DNA from: Owenia fusiformis | Lineage: Eukaryota > Annelida > Polychaeta > Sabellida > Oweniidae | Reading direction: 5' to 3' | Assembly (NCBI GenBank): GCA_903813345.2 | Contig: CAIIXF020000007.1 | Location: 9,615,730 to 9,679,729, forward strand | Length of the DNA stretch: 64,000 nucleotides | Shown here: in pieces, positions 23,301 to 38,300 of the stretch | How positions within the stretch are numbered: position 1 is the first letter of the stretch | How the letters are laid out: the number at the start of each line of letters is the position of its first letter | Translations under genes and position numbers: made by a program | Notes under the pieces: model-generated | What the model saw: the letters and a program-made list of their open reading frames with translations, nothing else | What the model was told of the DNA's origin: nothing | Databases searched by the model: none

Positions 23301-26300
23301 AAATATCATAAAACAACACACCAGAAAGGCCACCATTTTCAAAATGGTTGCTCACTAGCCAAGTTGTCATCAGAAGAAATAATATGCTTTTAAGTAGCCA
23401 CCTCTAAAATTTTTGAAAAATCGCACACGTACTTGTAAAATTACACACATAAAAATGGTGGCCATTTTTCAAAATGGCCGACTACTCCCAAAAGTTTTAT
23501 TAGACAATGTGCCATGCTTAAAGTATTCACATATCAAATATGAACAAAATCGCTCCACTACTTTTCGAGTTATAGTAAAATACATTAAAATGGCAGCCAT
23601 TTTTCAAAATGGCGGCCATTTTTCAAAATGGCGGCCATTTTTCAAAATGGCCACCGTCTACCAAAAGTGTCATTAGAAATAGACAGTGTGCCATGCTTAT
23701 AGTATTCACATACCAAATATGAACAAAATCACTCCACTACTTTTCGAGTTATAGTAAAATAAGTTAAAATGGCGTCCATTTTTCAAATATTTTTTCAAAA
23801 TGGCCACCTTCTACCAAAAGTGTCATAGGACAGTGTGCCATGCTTATAGTATTCACATACATGTACCAAATATGAACAAAATCGCTCCACTACTTTTCGA
23901 GTTATAGTAAAATATGTTAAAATGGCGGCCATTTTTCAATTTTTTTTTCAAAATGGCCGCCTTCTACCAAAAGTGTCATAGGACAGTGTGCCATACTTAT
24001 AGTATTCACATACCAAATATGAACAAAATCGCTCCACTACTTTTCGAGTTATAGTAAAATACGTTAAAATGGCGGCCATTTTTCAAAATGGCCGCCTTCC
24101 ACCAAAAGTGTTTTTAGACAGTGTGCAATGCTTATAGTATTCACATACCAAATATGAACAAAATCGCTCCACTATTTTTTGAGTTATAGCAAAAATCGTA
24201 AAATGACGAGTAAAGGCCGCCATTTTTCAAGATGGCTGCCATGTGCTTCTTTAATATCTACATTTGTAGCATTATTAATGTCCTTTATAATTTTTTTACA
24301 TTTAAAACATATTGCTATTACAGTTTTACATATTACACCTAAATTACTGTAAAATCGGCACTAAAATGGCCGCCATTTTGAAATGAGTGGCCATTTTGAA
24401 AATCGGCTTTCGAGCAGAACTTCTACCCCCATAGGGTACATGTGTACAAAATATGAACAAAATCGGGCCTACGGTATTTGAGTTATTGCCCGGATGGACG
24501 GACAGACGGACGTACGTACGGACGGACGGACGGACGGAGGCGTTCCCTCCGAACTTCGTTCGATGGGATAATCAATAGGTAATCACATTAGATTCAACTG
24601 ATACATCCATTCACTTGGGTGCAAGTTGAAATGTTAAACTAAACAAGAATACAACTTGTGAGTTTTGTCAAGCAAAGAAAGTCAATTCAGCATGAATTTT
24701 GCAAGACACGGGTTTAAAAAAATGAGGCAAAAATATTAATTGTTTGTTTGTTCGAATATAAGTACTGTGATCTTGCAAAGAAAACAACTGAAATAAAATT
24801 GAAATGTTTGGGCTTTTTAGGTGATAGAGCTGCAGTTAGTTTGCCAGTTATTCAAAATTTTGGAAATCCATATGCATTTTGACATTCTACAGAAATGGAA
24901 AATGGAAGAAGCATCATATACTTTAGATCTTGTATACCCCTTCAGCTATAACAAATGAATCCACTGCTTCTCTTACCATGATAGGTTTCCCTAAGAACGT
25001 CTGTACATCTTCTCGTAAGTACCCATAAGCCCTCTGTGCGTCCTCATCACTATCAAACGTCACATACCAATTACTATTGCCAGCAAATTCACAGCTTACA
25101 AATTTTGGACAATTTTCACCGGAAAACAGTGCCTTCACTTCCTGTAAGTAAAATGGCTTTGTTAAGGTAATTGAGTTTTGAAATCACTTGAGGTTCCATC
25201 CAAGCTAATTTACTTATCATGTTCATGTTCATACAATCACTAAGGAGCTTCTCCCACAGTTTGAACAGTGTGAATGACAGATCGCCAGCATATAACTTTT
25301 AATATTCTGGCCAGGAGAGGATATGAATTCATCACAGTATGCTTTTCTGCCAACTCAATCAGAAAGAAAAACGTGAGGAGTATCAAAACAGGCCACAAGT
25401 GGTAGGAGCAGACTGTGCATTTAGCAAAGAAAACTTGCTAGGGGCAATGTAACATGTAATTTCACAATAGAGCTCACCAGGCATTGATATCAAAACAGGT
25501 TAGCCAATAAGCACCATTAAAAGTAGTGCCAATCTCGAATCTGGATAATTGACTCTGACAATTGGACAGGATTTAATTAACGCCCAGCAGATAAATTCAC
25601 ACCCACAGAGAAATTCCAAGCTTTGCAATAGTTTAAAATGAAAGACTGGCCTTTCTAACACAATATGACATTGGTCAGATTATGGGATTTGGAGTAATAG
25701 TCAATCTACAAGCCTCTGTAACCCCCCCCCCCTCCTCTACTTGACAACACACCTTCTCACACAGTTGCTGTAGTGACGTGGGGTCATAAAGGGCTTGTAG
25801 CTAGACTATTGGTGTAAGTAAAACTAAAATCATAATTGATGATTTTTCACAGAAATCAAAAAGCACAAAAGTCCACGTTCCATGTTTTTCTTTTTCATAC
25901 ATTTCATGGGATATTCTTTATTACCAATTTCATATCTTCAATATTTATGATTTATAACTGAGCAATAAACAACACAAGATCATTTCAGATGTGTAGGGCT
26001 GCCATCGAACTCAAATGTCAGTGTCGACAGTCGAACTCTGCTGTCGAAAATATTGTCGACAATCGAACTTTCCAGGGAGAAAAAATCATCGGGAAGTAAT
26101 TGCCTAATATTGTTACTAAATGCCAAGTTAATAGAATATTATAGACGAAAATGGGACAAATACCTGCAATGTTTCGACCGGGATTTATTTCGACTGCTCG
26201 GGCGAAATCTCGTACAACGTCTCGCAAGAGAGAAGAGAAGTCATGAAGGGAACTTCCGGGTGAATTTATTTTTTGAAAATGAAATGAATGTGAACAATAT

Positions 26301-29300
26301 TTCCGCAGAATACGCGCACATAACACGTTGAAATGTGTATTGAAATGTATTGGGGCCATTTGGATATTTTCAAGTAAGTATTGATATCGTTTGCTGTCGA
26401 CATGACGGGAATTTTTGTCGACTTCGTTGTCGAACTTGCATTTTGACTGACAAGTCGACGTTCCGACTAATGATGGCAGCCCTACAGATGTGACTGCAAA
26501 AATAGAAGTCAGACTACATAAAATGTAACATATAATAAACCTGACTGAGGTAATATCATTCCAACATTTCATTGTATTTGTAGATAAATACCTTTGTACC
26601 TAGAAGTAATATTTCACAAAGCCAAAAGGGCTAGTCAAATATCATCTTGTAAAAGTGCCACAGGTATTCACAGATATAAAATAGAAGACGAGGATATATG
26701 ATATAATAAAACTTGCTTTTAATTATTGAATAACAACAGGAGGCAAGAGACAAAGAAACAATAAAACATAAAACAAGATTCTAAATTTCTAATTATGAAA
26801 AATTCCAGACTCGGAAGTTGAGGAAATTTAAAAATGAAGCAGCTGGAAAAGTCTTTATGGGAAACATTCGCCTCAACACATTTCATTTCTTGTACAATCA
26901 CAAATACTTGCATGACTAGATTGACAAAAGATAGCATTAAGAAATCTTCTTTGCTTATAACGAGACTTCATTATCGCATATCATTCAAAGGCTCATCTTA
27001 TCTTAACCTTACTTTGAAATCTCCTCATTTATGTAAAAGGCTACATAAAAATCAATACTTTCCGTATTGTTGAATATTTGATTACAACGGACATGGAAAG
27101 ATGAATGTTAGTGATGTTGTTTTAATGAACAATGAAACATTTCAAATGTCAATTTCATTGATGTTTTGTATTGAAAAACAACAAATCCATTGAACATATG
27201 TTCGACTATAGCCTTGGCCGATGAATATTTTAATCCATTGAGGTACTACCACATCATGTTATATCTTACATGTGACCAATATGTCATTGTTATGACATCA
27301 GTCAATAATAATACATATATACAGGGTACAGTAAAACCTGAATATAGTGAACACATACTAAGCCAAAAAAGTCTTCATTGTAGGTAGGTGTTCACTACAG
27401 AGAGGTATTATACAGGAGTCAATGTAAAATATGTCTTGAAGTGGTGTTCACTAAGACAGCTTTTAGCGTACATCTATATGAACAAAACCTGACTCATCAC
27501 TTGACTACAACTAATGATAACAAAGTCAAAGTGACACATTAAAATCCCTAGGATAATTCCACGCTATCAACGCTAGAAATGTGACCTAATGTGACATCAT
27601 GATCATGTGACATACCTCTACAGGGGTGGACTCGGGCACTTCCCGTAGTATAACAATGCAGCGTTTATGGAGGGGTCGAACTTTTTCACCTTTCTCATCC
27701 ACTTGGACATGAGCAGATGCTAAAATACATAATATAATAAATTACATGCATCTCTTATATATGGCAGAGAATGCTATTAGATGTCATAGAACAGTCATCA
27801 ATCAAAAAACAATATGTTGAATATCAGCTTACAATTCCATTAACAAAATTGAACAGAAACCACAGCAACTTTATCATAGGAATATGTTGAGTTGTGATAA
27901 AATGTTCACATATTAATTTCTGAACAGTATATGTTCACATATGTATTTCTGGGAGTTAATACGTGAACATTATGCGTGAACAGTATATGTGAACAACGCG
28001 ATTTCCTGGTTGTATTACTTACATCTAAGGACATCTCGGACGAGTTCAATATCATCTGTGAGTTTGCGTACTTGGTTAAACCCAGCTATGGTTGCTATGG
28101 GGACATACTGGTCGCCATCCATTTGAGATACCAAGTAAGAATCATTGGCCAAGTTATCCCTGAAACAAAGGAATGTTCAAGATTAATTTCAATCACTGGG
28201 TCAAATCCTTTGCTATTGGGGCTGATGTTGGAAGACACAGAACCAGAATCACTGATGAGTAAAATGCCCCCCATGTAATTTACGCAACATGCCAAAACAT
28301 ATTCAAATCTTGGCACTTTCTGCTCTTGCATACTAGTAAAAATTCTAAATTGAACAGATATGCACCCCCCCACACACACACAACCAGAAGCACAGGGCGA
28401 CAAGTATGTAGCACTTTTTCATTGTGCGATATAAGTCATTCCACCTAGATGGGATCTGAACCAACAACATCCTGATTACTAACCTGAGTTCTAGTTTATG
28501 ACCCTCCAATAATATTATTCAACAGTAATTTGTAGAACATAATCCAAACTCATAAATTCTGAATACTAATCATAAATGCTAATCCTTAATTAAGTTCAAA
28601 TATGGAGGAATATATTTTCTCAATGAGCATAGATCAATTAAGTAGAATTATGTAGGCAGGGAGTGTTCTATTACAATGCTTTTAAGATAAACTATAGTAC
28701 GTAGGATATAACAAGGTGACCCCACAGCTCAAAGTAACTTATCAGCCATTTCACTAGTGTTATTACATATAGGTGACTAAGGTTCAATAACACAGGTGGG
28801 AAACATGTCTCTTTCCAGTGTTAACATCTCCAAAATGGGTTAACTTATGAAAAAGGAGTCAGATTTGGATTCATAAGTGGTCAAAATCAACAGGAGATGT
28901 TTAAAATGAAACTGCAGAAATATACCTGTATGTGATCAACTCTGTGAACAATTTAAGCATCCTAAATTAAACAATTTAAGCATCCTAATGATAACAAGTA
29001 AAAGATTTGTTTAAATATCACTAATTAAAAAATATCTATATAAGCCAACCAAATCTTGGAAATTCTGAAAATAAACTACATTCCATCATCAAATTTCCCA
29101 AGCAATAAATTCTTTGAAACCTCCACAGAAACATACAAGGATTTTGAACATATATAGAGTATACAGAAATAGTAAACACATTTTCCAGGTAAATTCTCTA
29201 ATCAATTGCACATTCTGAGACAGAAAGTACAAGGCTAAAGTCCCCATGTCACCCATTCCTAGCTAAACAGTTGAGAGTATACATATCGCATGTATGGCAT

Positions 29301-32300
29301 GATTGCCCTTTCTATGACCTAGGTATAATCTATGACCTATTATTACAGTAAGACAGATTATCAATTACAAACTGCGCATCATTTCATCAAGTTCCTCATA
29401 CAAAGTCTATAGATATAGTCTACAAAGATATAGCAGTCCTTTTATTATACTACTGTGATCAAGACATCATAAAAAAGAACTTTTATAGCTAAATCAGATT
29501 GTCATTTTGAACTCTCAAGAATTGGCTTTTCGCAGATGCCACTTAAATAAGAGTTAAAATTGTAAAGATCTGAAAACACAATGAAATATTGAGTTGAAAT
29601 GAGAAATGTTTTCAAAAAGGGTTCAGCTTTTGACCACACCAGGTAATTTGGTGCAACACAAGAGGCAATCAATACAGACAGGCAAAAGCTAATTAGATAT
29701 ATAGAAACAGGGAAAATAGTATATTTATTTGCAATTACTCTATGACAGCTGGTCAAATGTCATACTTCTTGTCAACCCACTCATCAAATAATCCACTAAT
29801 GATTTATTCCCATCATCATTATTCATCTTTTCTAATGACCTATAATCTTTTCTAATATACCTAGCTTTTTTATTATCAATTTGTAGTTGGGAAACACAAT
29901 CAGGTTGTTATTTTCTACATTTCTCAAGGATGTACGGATGTTCTAAAACCCTCCCTATCCTACATTATATCAAATGACATGTGAGTTTACTTATTAATTA
30001 GCGATTGTGAATATAATGACATTTTTTCTTTTTCTGAATTTCTTGAAAATAGGTTAGTTCAAAAACATCTGACTCATCTTAAAATGACAAACATGATCTC
30101 AAATAGCGATTGAAAGATAAAGCTAGATTTCATGAGACCGAACTTGATTTCGGTTTCAAGATTGTTTTATGTTCTCATGCTCTCCGACTACAACAGGACT
30201 TCATGGACATTTTAACATGGAAACAGTTTTTGTCTTTTTTTTATTTATTGAAAATTATTTTACAAATACATAAACATTATACACTTGTAGTGGCTTTGCT
30301 GAAGGCATTATCAGCCACTTGAAAACAGTTTCAGACAACAGGTAAATTAGGTAAACAACTGGAGAATTCATGCCTACAGCTAATGACATAAATACCAAAT
30401 GTAAAATGATTGATATAGTCAGAGGTTAAGTACACTAACCAATTATCTCAGGGTAATACATGAATCCACACCGTTCTTAACTTCATGAATTAATGCAAAC
30501 AGACTAATATTTTAGTGACTAATGCTGTGAAATGAATGCAAGGCACGTCAACACTAGGATCTGGAAATTACGGATAAAATAATATTACCTTTGCAATATT
30601 TCACATCATTGACTATATAAGGTTTAAACTTGCCAAAACTAATTCATTACTTTGATTCAAGTTAAATCAAATCAAAAACACATTTTGCAGCATCACAAGG
30701 TTAAAATCTGGAACATGTGGGACAAAATGAACAAGCCACATAATTTCATTTCAGAGAAAACAGGAATGTAAGAACTCGTGTGTCCTTCGTCAATGACAAT
30801 AATATTAGTTACACAGTAGACAATGAGGAAGTATTGCCAGAGACAGATCATATTAAAAACATACACAGAAAACAGGAAAAGGAAAGTCTAGCAAATATAT
30901 ATAACTAAGTATTGGATGACAAGGCAAAAATGAATGCATACAATACTATACTTTATGAGTTGTCTTGCTTCAAGCACTACTGACATCCCTCCCCTTTCTC
31001 TGAACAACTCACCTGTAAATCTCAATAGATATGGAGAATTCAGAAACTAAGAACGTTCCTTATATGTATATAACCCATTTGTGCTATATATTAACAAGAA
31101 TTGAGAGTTTACAAGTTACCACTCTATAATATCAATATTGTATTAAGAAATTCAGAAAATTGTGAATACATTTTCTCTAACAAGTCATAACATCAAGTTT
31201 AGAACAAGACATAGGGTGAACAATTCTGCATCCTTGAACAGAACAGACAATTTTTGGGACAAGAAGTCCAAAATGGCTGCATTAACATTTACCTAGAATG
31301 CTCAAAGACTAATCAGTTCTAAACTTTCATATCAAGAAACATCCCTAAAATTCTTAAACCAATCCATTAAACAGTTTGGCTTGAATGAAACATGTAGATA
31401 ACATGTAGCTATAGAAGACAACATTTTAGAATGAAAAATACAAAATGACTTCTAGATATTTACCTAGAATGCCAAAAAACTAGTCATACCTAGATTTTTA
31501 GACAAAAACATGTCTCCGAAAATTTCAAATACTCTGTCGAACTATTCACCTGAAAATGCCCATCTAACCACCCACCCATCAAACTGATCACAATATAGCA
31601 CCCAAGGGTGCGATAACAAGGGTGCGATAAAAAGAACAATAACAGGTATGAATTAAGTATTTCTTTGCTTTGTGTTTCACGCCTCAACTAACATCTGAAG
31701 ATAACTATCCATCAAATATCAAATCTCAGTTAACATTAGCATTACTAGGGACTTCACCAAGAGATTCGCAGAAAACAGACTGCTTCTTTTGTCTTCCTCT
31801 TGCACTTAGATTTCACTTGTTAATTAATGAAGATTAACATCTTAGAAGGATACGTGGAATTTGCACTTATTAATGCCAGTGATTAGGCATTCAAGGAACT
31901 CTATGAGTACACTCTTTCTAAGCTCTACTTTGCTATGTTTCTTAATTCAAAGTCTAAATGAAAATTCTTGAGCCAGCTCATAAGCAAAATACAAAGTATA
32001 AGTGCTCAAAGATAAGATTCCTAAAACATTAGTTTTCATTAAATGAAGCTAAATAATATCTCCTACACGAGGTAGCGCTACGTGAAATGTAATATTCTCC
32101 AAGAAAATTGCTATATCGTATGTTCCGTTGAGTGAGAGATGAATAAAGAAATTGTAACAAAGACAAGAATTCTTACAAATTCTACAAATCAGTGTTGTTC
32201 TATAAATCAGTGTTGAACGCTACATAGCAGATATTACATTTTGCTTGATAGGTGACCATGGTGATAGTAGACTCATACTACCTGATTGATAACATAGACT

Positions 32301-35300
32301 TTGCCATGAATTTTCATATTATTATTACAATCTGAAGACCAAGAATAAATTTCAGCAGTAAAAGTGTTTCTAAATCATGCAAGGCCTCAAAAGCCGTACT
32401 AAATATGGGCTTATTCATCAGCAATTTATTTGTGTATATTCTCATGAAAAAATAAATCTTGTACCACTATCAAAATAATAGTTAAGTAAATAACAGCTAA
32501 GTAACGTAACTCCAGTATAATACTTGTAGATAATAACAGTGTAAATGCTTTGGAACCTTATACATTAAAGTGCAATGTACTATTGCGTGTCTGTATTAAT
32601 TACATTGAACCAATCAATCATTTTGAAATAAATTAATCAATCAATCTTTGAAGTATCCAAAGATCTATAAGTCATTCACCTGTTGTTGAATCAATAACTG
32701 ATTTGAATCATATATGTTCAAAAATCATTTTATTTATTTGTTTTATTTTATTGAATGTCATGGTGAAGAATTGGCTTCATTTAAGACCTCCTTCCCACGG
32801 TGAGTTGACATTCATTAAAATGCCTTATCGTACCTGACAGGTGTGGAAATATAAAATACAGTTCGTTATTAAATATACACTAAGGTATTTAGTGCATATA
32901 CCTGTACTGTATATTCTCACCCTTGAATTCTTATAGACTGGCAGTGCTTTCCTCTTACAAGTGAAGATGATTCTAAAATTTGCAAATCTTAACAACCTCA
33001 AATGTATCATTAATGGCTCTCAGTGGAGTATGAATGTAAATAGAATTTAAGCTACATATAGACAGAAAATACAATATGCAGACATTTTCTAATTGGATTC
33101 AGGCTCAAAAAGATCAAATAATTACTCATTTTTGAAGAGTATGACAAACTATTGCAAAGGATACTGACTAACAAGGAATTCTGATTTAAAGTTGGCACTT
33201 GAATTTTATTAATTAACTTCATTATATTAATAATCAATCAAAAACTATTGATAAAAAAAGTTCTCATTGATAAAGTATCTTACACATCTGATTTGAGTAC
33301 TCAATAGCCACCCATTTGATCAATCTTTCTAATACTTTTTCAACCTTGGTTTATTCCTCAATGTTTCCTGATATTTCGAAAGTGAAGTAGATGAACATGA
33401 TGATTAGGCACAATTTTATTTTTAATTATGTTAACCACCCTGCTTCATAATCCCAAAGTTTGGTTACTCAAATCTTGGTATGACATCATGATTAACCATG
33501 TCACCTCACACCTTCTCAAATCTTGGTATGACATCATGATTAACCATGTCACCTCACACCTTCTCGAATCTTGGTATGACATCATGATTAACCATGTCAC
33601 CTCACACCTTCTCAAATCTTGGTATGACATCATGATTAACCATGTCACCTCACACCTTCTCGAATTTTGGTATGACATCATGATTAACCATGTCACCTCA
33701 CACCTTCTCAAATCTTGGTATGACATCATGATTAACCATGTCACCTCACACCTTCTCAAATCTTGGTATGACATCATGATTAACCATGTCACCTCACACC
33801 TTCTCGAATATTGGTATGACATCATGATTAACCATGTCACCTCATTTCTTCTCAAATCTTGGTATGACATCATGATTAACCATGTCATCTCACACCTTCT
33901 CGAATCTTGGTATGACATCATGATTAACCATGTCACCTCATTTCTTCTCAAATCTTGGTATGACATCATGATTAACCATGTCACCTCATTTCTTCTCAAA
34001 TCTTGGTATGACATCATGATTAACCATGTCACCTCATTTCTTCTCAAATCTTGGTATGACATCATGATTAACCATGTCACCTCATTTCTTCTCAAATCTT
34101 GGTATGACATCATGATTAACCATGTCACCTCATTCCTTCTCAAATTGTAATATGTTGCAAGATGCAAAGATGCTTCTTTGTACTTGTACATGTATCAAGC
34201 ATATTTCAATTACATTACAGAGCCTCTTAATAATGCAAAATCGAACTACTGAAAGGGTGAAATGGTAGAAAAGAGGAATGACTCTGTGATTAGAAAACGA
34301 GGGAATGGATTAAGTGAATCATTTGAATTTTTATCCAATTAATGAAATGTGTACCTTTCCTAACAGCAGCAATTGGCCTGACATAAATCAAAAATCAATA
34401 GAGTGGCAACAAATACATGTATTACCATATATTATCTTACTTTTCCCTATGTACAAGAGGTTACTGAAGAGTACTAATCCAATCATCTTCTAATTACCAT
34501 TGGACATCCTAACCCAGATATTCACGTCACTTATAAGGACACTGTTATGCTCATCTTTAGTTTGCCAAATATAATAGAGAAAATATAGTGGAAACAGTTC
34601 ACATAAAAAGTTCAAGTGCATCTTATGAAATAAAATACCTTCTGAAGGCAGGGTGTCCTGAATCCCTGGGACTTTCAGTGAAATTCAACAAAAGCCAGCT
34701 ATGAGAAAGGATATATTTTTTGGCTCTTGATCAATATTCAATATTTTAACCCTTAAATGATCAACCGCGCTTTTGAGGCGCGCTTTCCATTCATTGTTAA
34801 CATTTGTAATAAGCAGACATATGAAAAAGAGGGGATTCCCCTAACCTAGCCTCGTTTTGAGATGTGACCTTTATTTCGAAAATAGATCGTTTTTCATCAA
34901 TAATTACAACAATTTTGCACTCAAAGACAGATTTTGAGTAACAAAATGGCGTCTTGTAGATATCGACGAGTGTGTGTTGAAGAGGCATGCCATATTATTA
35001 GCGATGTGCCAGGAAAAAGTGATGATTCAGACTTCAATAGTGAAAAGTAGTGGGTGAGTTTACGAATTTAAACTGACCAATTTATGTTGCTGACATGCAA
35101 ATACAAGGGGTTACACAAGGTGTTACAGATTATTTTGTGACACAGCAAAATCAGGTATATTTTTCGCTTTTCAATTCGACTTGATGAACTACCATACCCA
35201 TACCAGCTGTCTAAAATACCATTTTATGTCATTTCTGAATAGTTGATGACTTGAGCATTCAGAAAATATATAGTTTCATGAGCTTTCTGATGCTCTATAG

Positions 35301-38300
35301 GATTCTATATCAATTAACACAGGGACAGTCACTTTTTCAAGGAAAATCTGAAACTTTTTATTGGTTTTGATCATTTAAGGGTTAAAGGCTCTATTGACTC
35401 TGTTAAAGAACACCTACATACATTTTTTGGCTCTTGGTCAATGTTCAATATTTTAAAGGCTCTATTGACTCTGTTAAAGAACACCTAACGCTTGTTATGT
35501 CTCAGTATGAACATATTTAGCTGTTCCTTTCACCTTACCATGATTTTATTGTATGGAATTCTTCTACATGTTATACAGTAGTTTATGATGCCAAATTAAT
35601 TACATATTTGCCTTTAATGACCTCATAAACATTAATGAAGGCTTAAAAGCAAAGTGCTATTATCAACAAACAAGCATCAATGTTCTATCAAGTATTCTAT
35701 TTGCAATTCAGTTGGTCTATCTCTCAATTATGCATTGCATCTTTGCCTAATAAGATTGTTTATTGTAAGATATGGAAAACACTATACACGTTAGATAAAC
35801 TGAATGCAAACCAGGAATTGGATGTTAGTTCGATTACCATGTAACAGTATAAATTTGCATATATCATAAATAACACAGACTGATATAATGATCTATAATC
35901 ATTTCGATTTTGCTCATTATTAATATGCTACCTTCATCTCTTGAGCATTTTTCATTTTTGCTTACTTTTGCCATATTTTTTATCTTAATACACATACATG
36001 TTTGATGTTCATTTTGGTTCATTTTTGGATGACTGAACACAGTAAAATTACATACATTTTAGTAAATATTTTATGTAAATTGAAAAAAATGTCAAAAAGT
36101 CATTTGATTTAGAAATTCCGTCACTCTGGATATTCAAGGGGTTAAAGTTAATTTTTTATATTACAATTTAGCAAATTTAGCTTGATTGCATTGAACATAG
36201 CCAGCATGAATCTGTTAGAATTAGTTTTAACATAACATTTTATTGAACAAGAATGTTTCATCATAAGATATAGAAAGCATTATAGACTAGAACTATTCAA
36301 CCAAGAAATTTGTATATCATAAAAATCATTACAATATTGTTTTATTAGTCATAATTAACTGATGAATTCATCTAAATGTTCGTTTCTATTTATGTGATAT
36401 GATTACTAAATGAAAGCAGTATATAGTTTCATAGTTAAAGTGTAGGAATGGTTTAGTAAAAATAATAGTGTTGTATAACCCCTCCCTCCTACCTTACAAC
36501 CCACCATCACAGGTATAGTAGCAAGGGAATTCCAGCCTTGATTCAAGAGCACAAGAAAATATGACACGGTGATAAATAAATGCACCTTTTTTATCCAAAA
36601 ATTCGAAATGACTGCCAATGTATTTACCTAGAATGCCTAAAACCTAATCAGATCTTGGCATTAGTCTGTTCTTAAGTTGAACAAGTAAACAGGTTTTCCT
36701 AGGACTTTAATGACAAGATTTGATCAATGTGGTGTCCATCCACCTACCAAGACAGCCAGAAAGATGCATACAACCACACATGCATCAGCATTAGAGGATG
36801 ACAAATAAATACATATTTTAAAGGTTTGTAGGTAAGATTCCCGAAAATGTAGAGTCACTTTCAGTTTCAAATAACTGTTCTCAATGATTCAATCAATACA
36901 AATATTATGTCTACTTTATTAACAACAACGTTTTCGTTCCAATCTCTACCCCCAAACCTGCTATTTTTATAACTGTCATTACGCCCAAACATGTTATTTT
37001 AATATACATGGAGATGAGAAAGAAAATGCAGCGAAACTGTTTGATTTCATGTTATAATATTGCATCGGGTCAATAAATACCTGTACAGATAAATTCATTA
37101 ACATTTGAACATTTAGTCAATTCCGGTTCAAATAAAATCAAGTGTCTCTCATTTAAAGTCAAGAAATTATCAAGATTCAAGATAGCATAAATTTCCAAAA
37201 CATATCCTTCATCAATCCCAGTATACAATTGTAAAATCCATGAGCCTGATTGACAGAATTTCCTGTTCCCGAACAAGAGACATGACGTACAAAAACAACT
37301 AATCAATGAACTGAACTTGGAAATTGAAAGCGTAATCTACAATCTGGGGTCTTAAGCTTGATGGGGAAAAATAATAATGAGCAAATTCGCCTAAATCACA
37401 TGTACTTCCGAGATAAAACAAGATTAATTAGCAAAATCATCCATACTGTACTCTCCTCGTTAGATTGGTAAGTGGCTCGTGATCAAGGTCAATATATTGC
37501 ACATATATCACTAGATTATAGATTATGTCTTACGGTCGCCTGGTGTAATACTTTAAAACATATGTACATAAAGAATGGACTTTAGTTTAAAAGATTTACA
37601 TTTTTGATAGCCTTCGAAACAGACAGACAGACACCCCCACAGGTTTACTACTTCCAGATACTTTGATACCTGATAAGAGGAGGAAATACCCAGAGTTCAT
37701 AAGTAGGTTCATCTTTGAATTCTGGGATATTTCTTCTCTTATACCTGATACTCCCAAAAAAAAGTTGGGACTTGCAAAAAATATTCATTTCACCCTTAAA
37801 ACCAAACATTACAACTTGGATAAATAAAAAAAAAATCCTAAGTGAAATATATTTAAAAGTTTCCCTTTCTTGTTCTAAATAGCACACATGCAATTTCATA
37901 TCAAAAAGTTCAATTTGACAAGCAAAGATATCCTACAGCCATCAGCCAATAAAGATCAAGTACACATCTATTTTCCTGAAATCCAGTGAAAATCTCTTCC
38001 TCTGTGTAACATAATGGTCCTTATATCAAAGAGCAGCTATATGACAGATGTTTATTCAAACTGAACACTCATAGTCAATAGGACTTAATCAAATCACATA
38101 TCTATTGGCTTTCTACAACAAGCTGACGTAGACCAGATGAATGGAGGTATATGATCATGAAAGGCTTGCGCTGAAGTATTCAATCAGTGGTAGCTAACAG
38201 GAAATAGGCATAATATACATAGAGTTTCAAGTCACGAACTATTGGTGATTAAGAGCGGGGGAGGCACCAATGAAAAGTATCGTCAGTTGAGACAGCACTT

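Noticed and set aside
24923-24976. Open frame past LARP4 exon 7 ([13 protein letters not shown]...)
   Set aside because: It starts with a consensus donor GTAAGA, and exon 8 begins ARIKAK, which continues the RRM as in LARP4B.
26018-26572. 184-codon open frame on the - strand
   Set aside because: Crosses the hAT-type MITE and its flanks; no family likeness and the frame continues over both element borders.
33428-34191. Two overlapping long open frames (240 and 248 codons) on opposite strands
   Set aside because: Both are the 48-bp minisatellite read in stop-free frames; no domain, no splice or start context.
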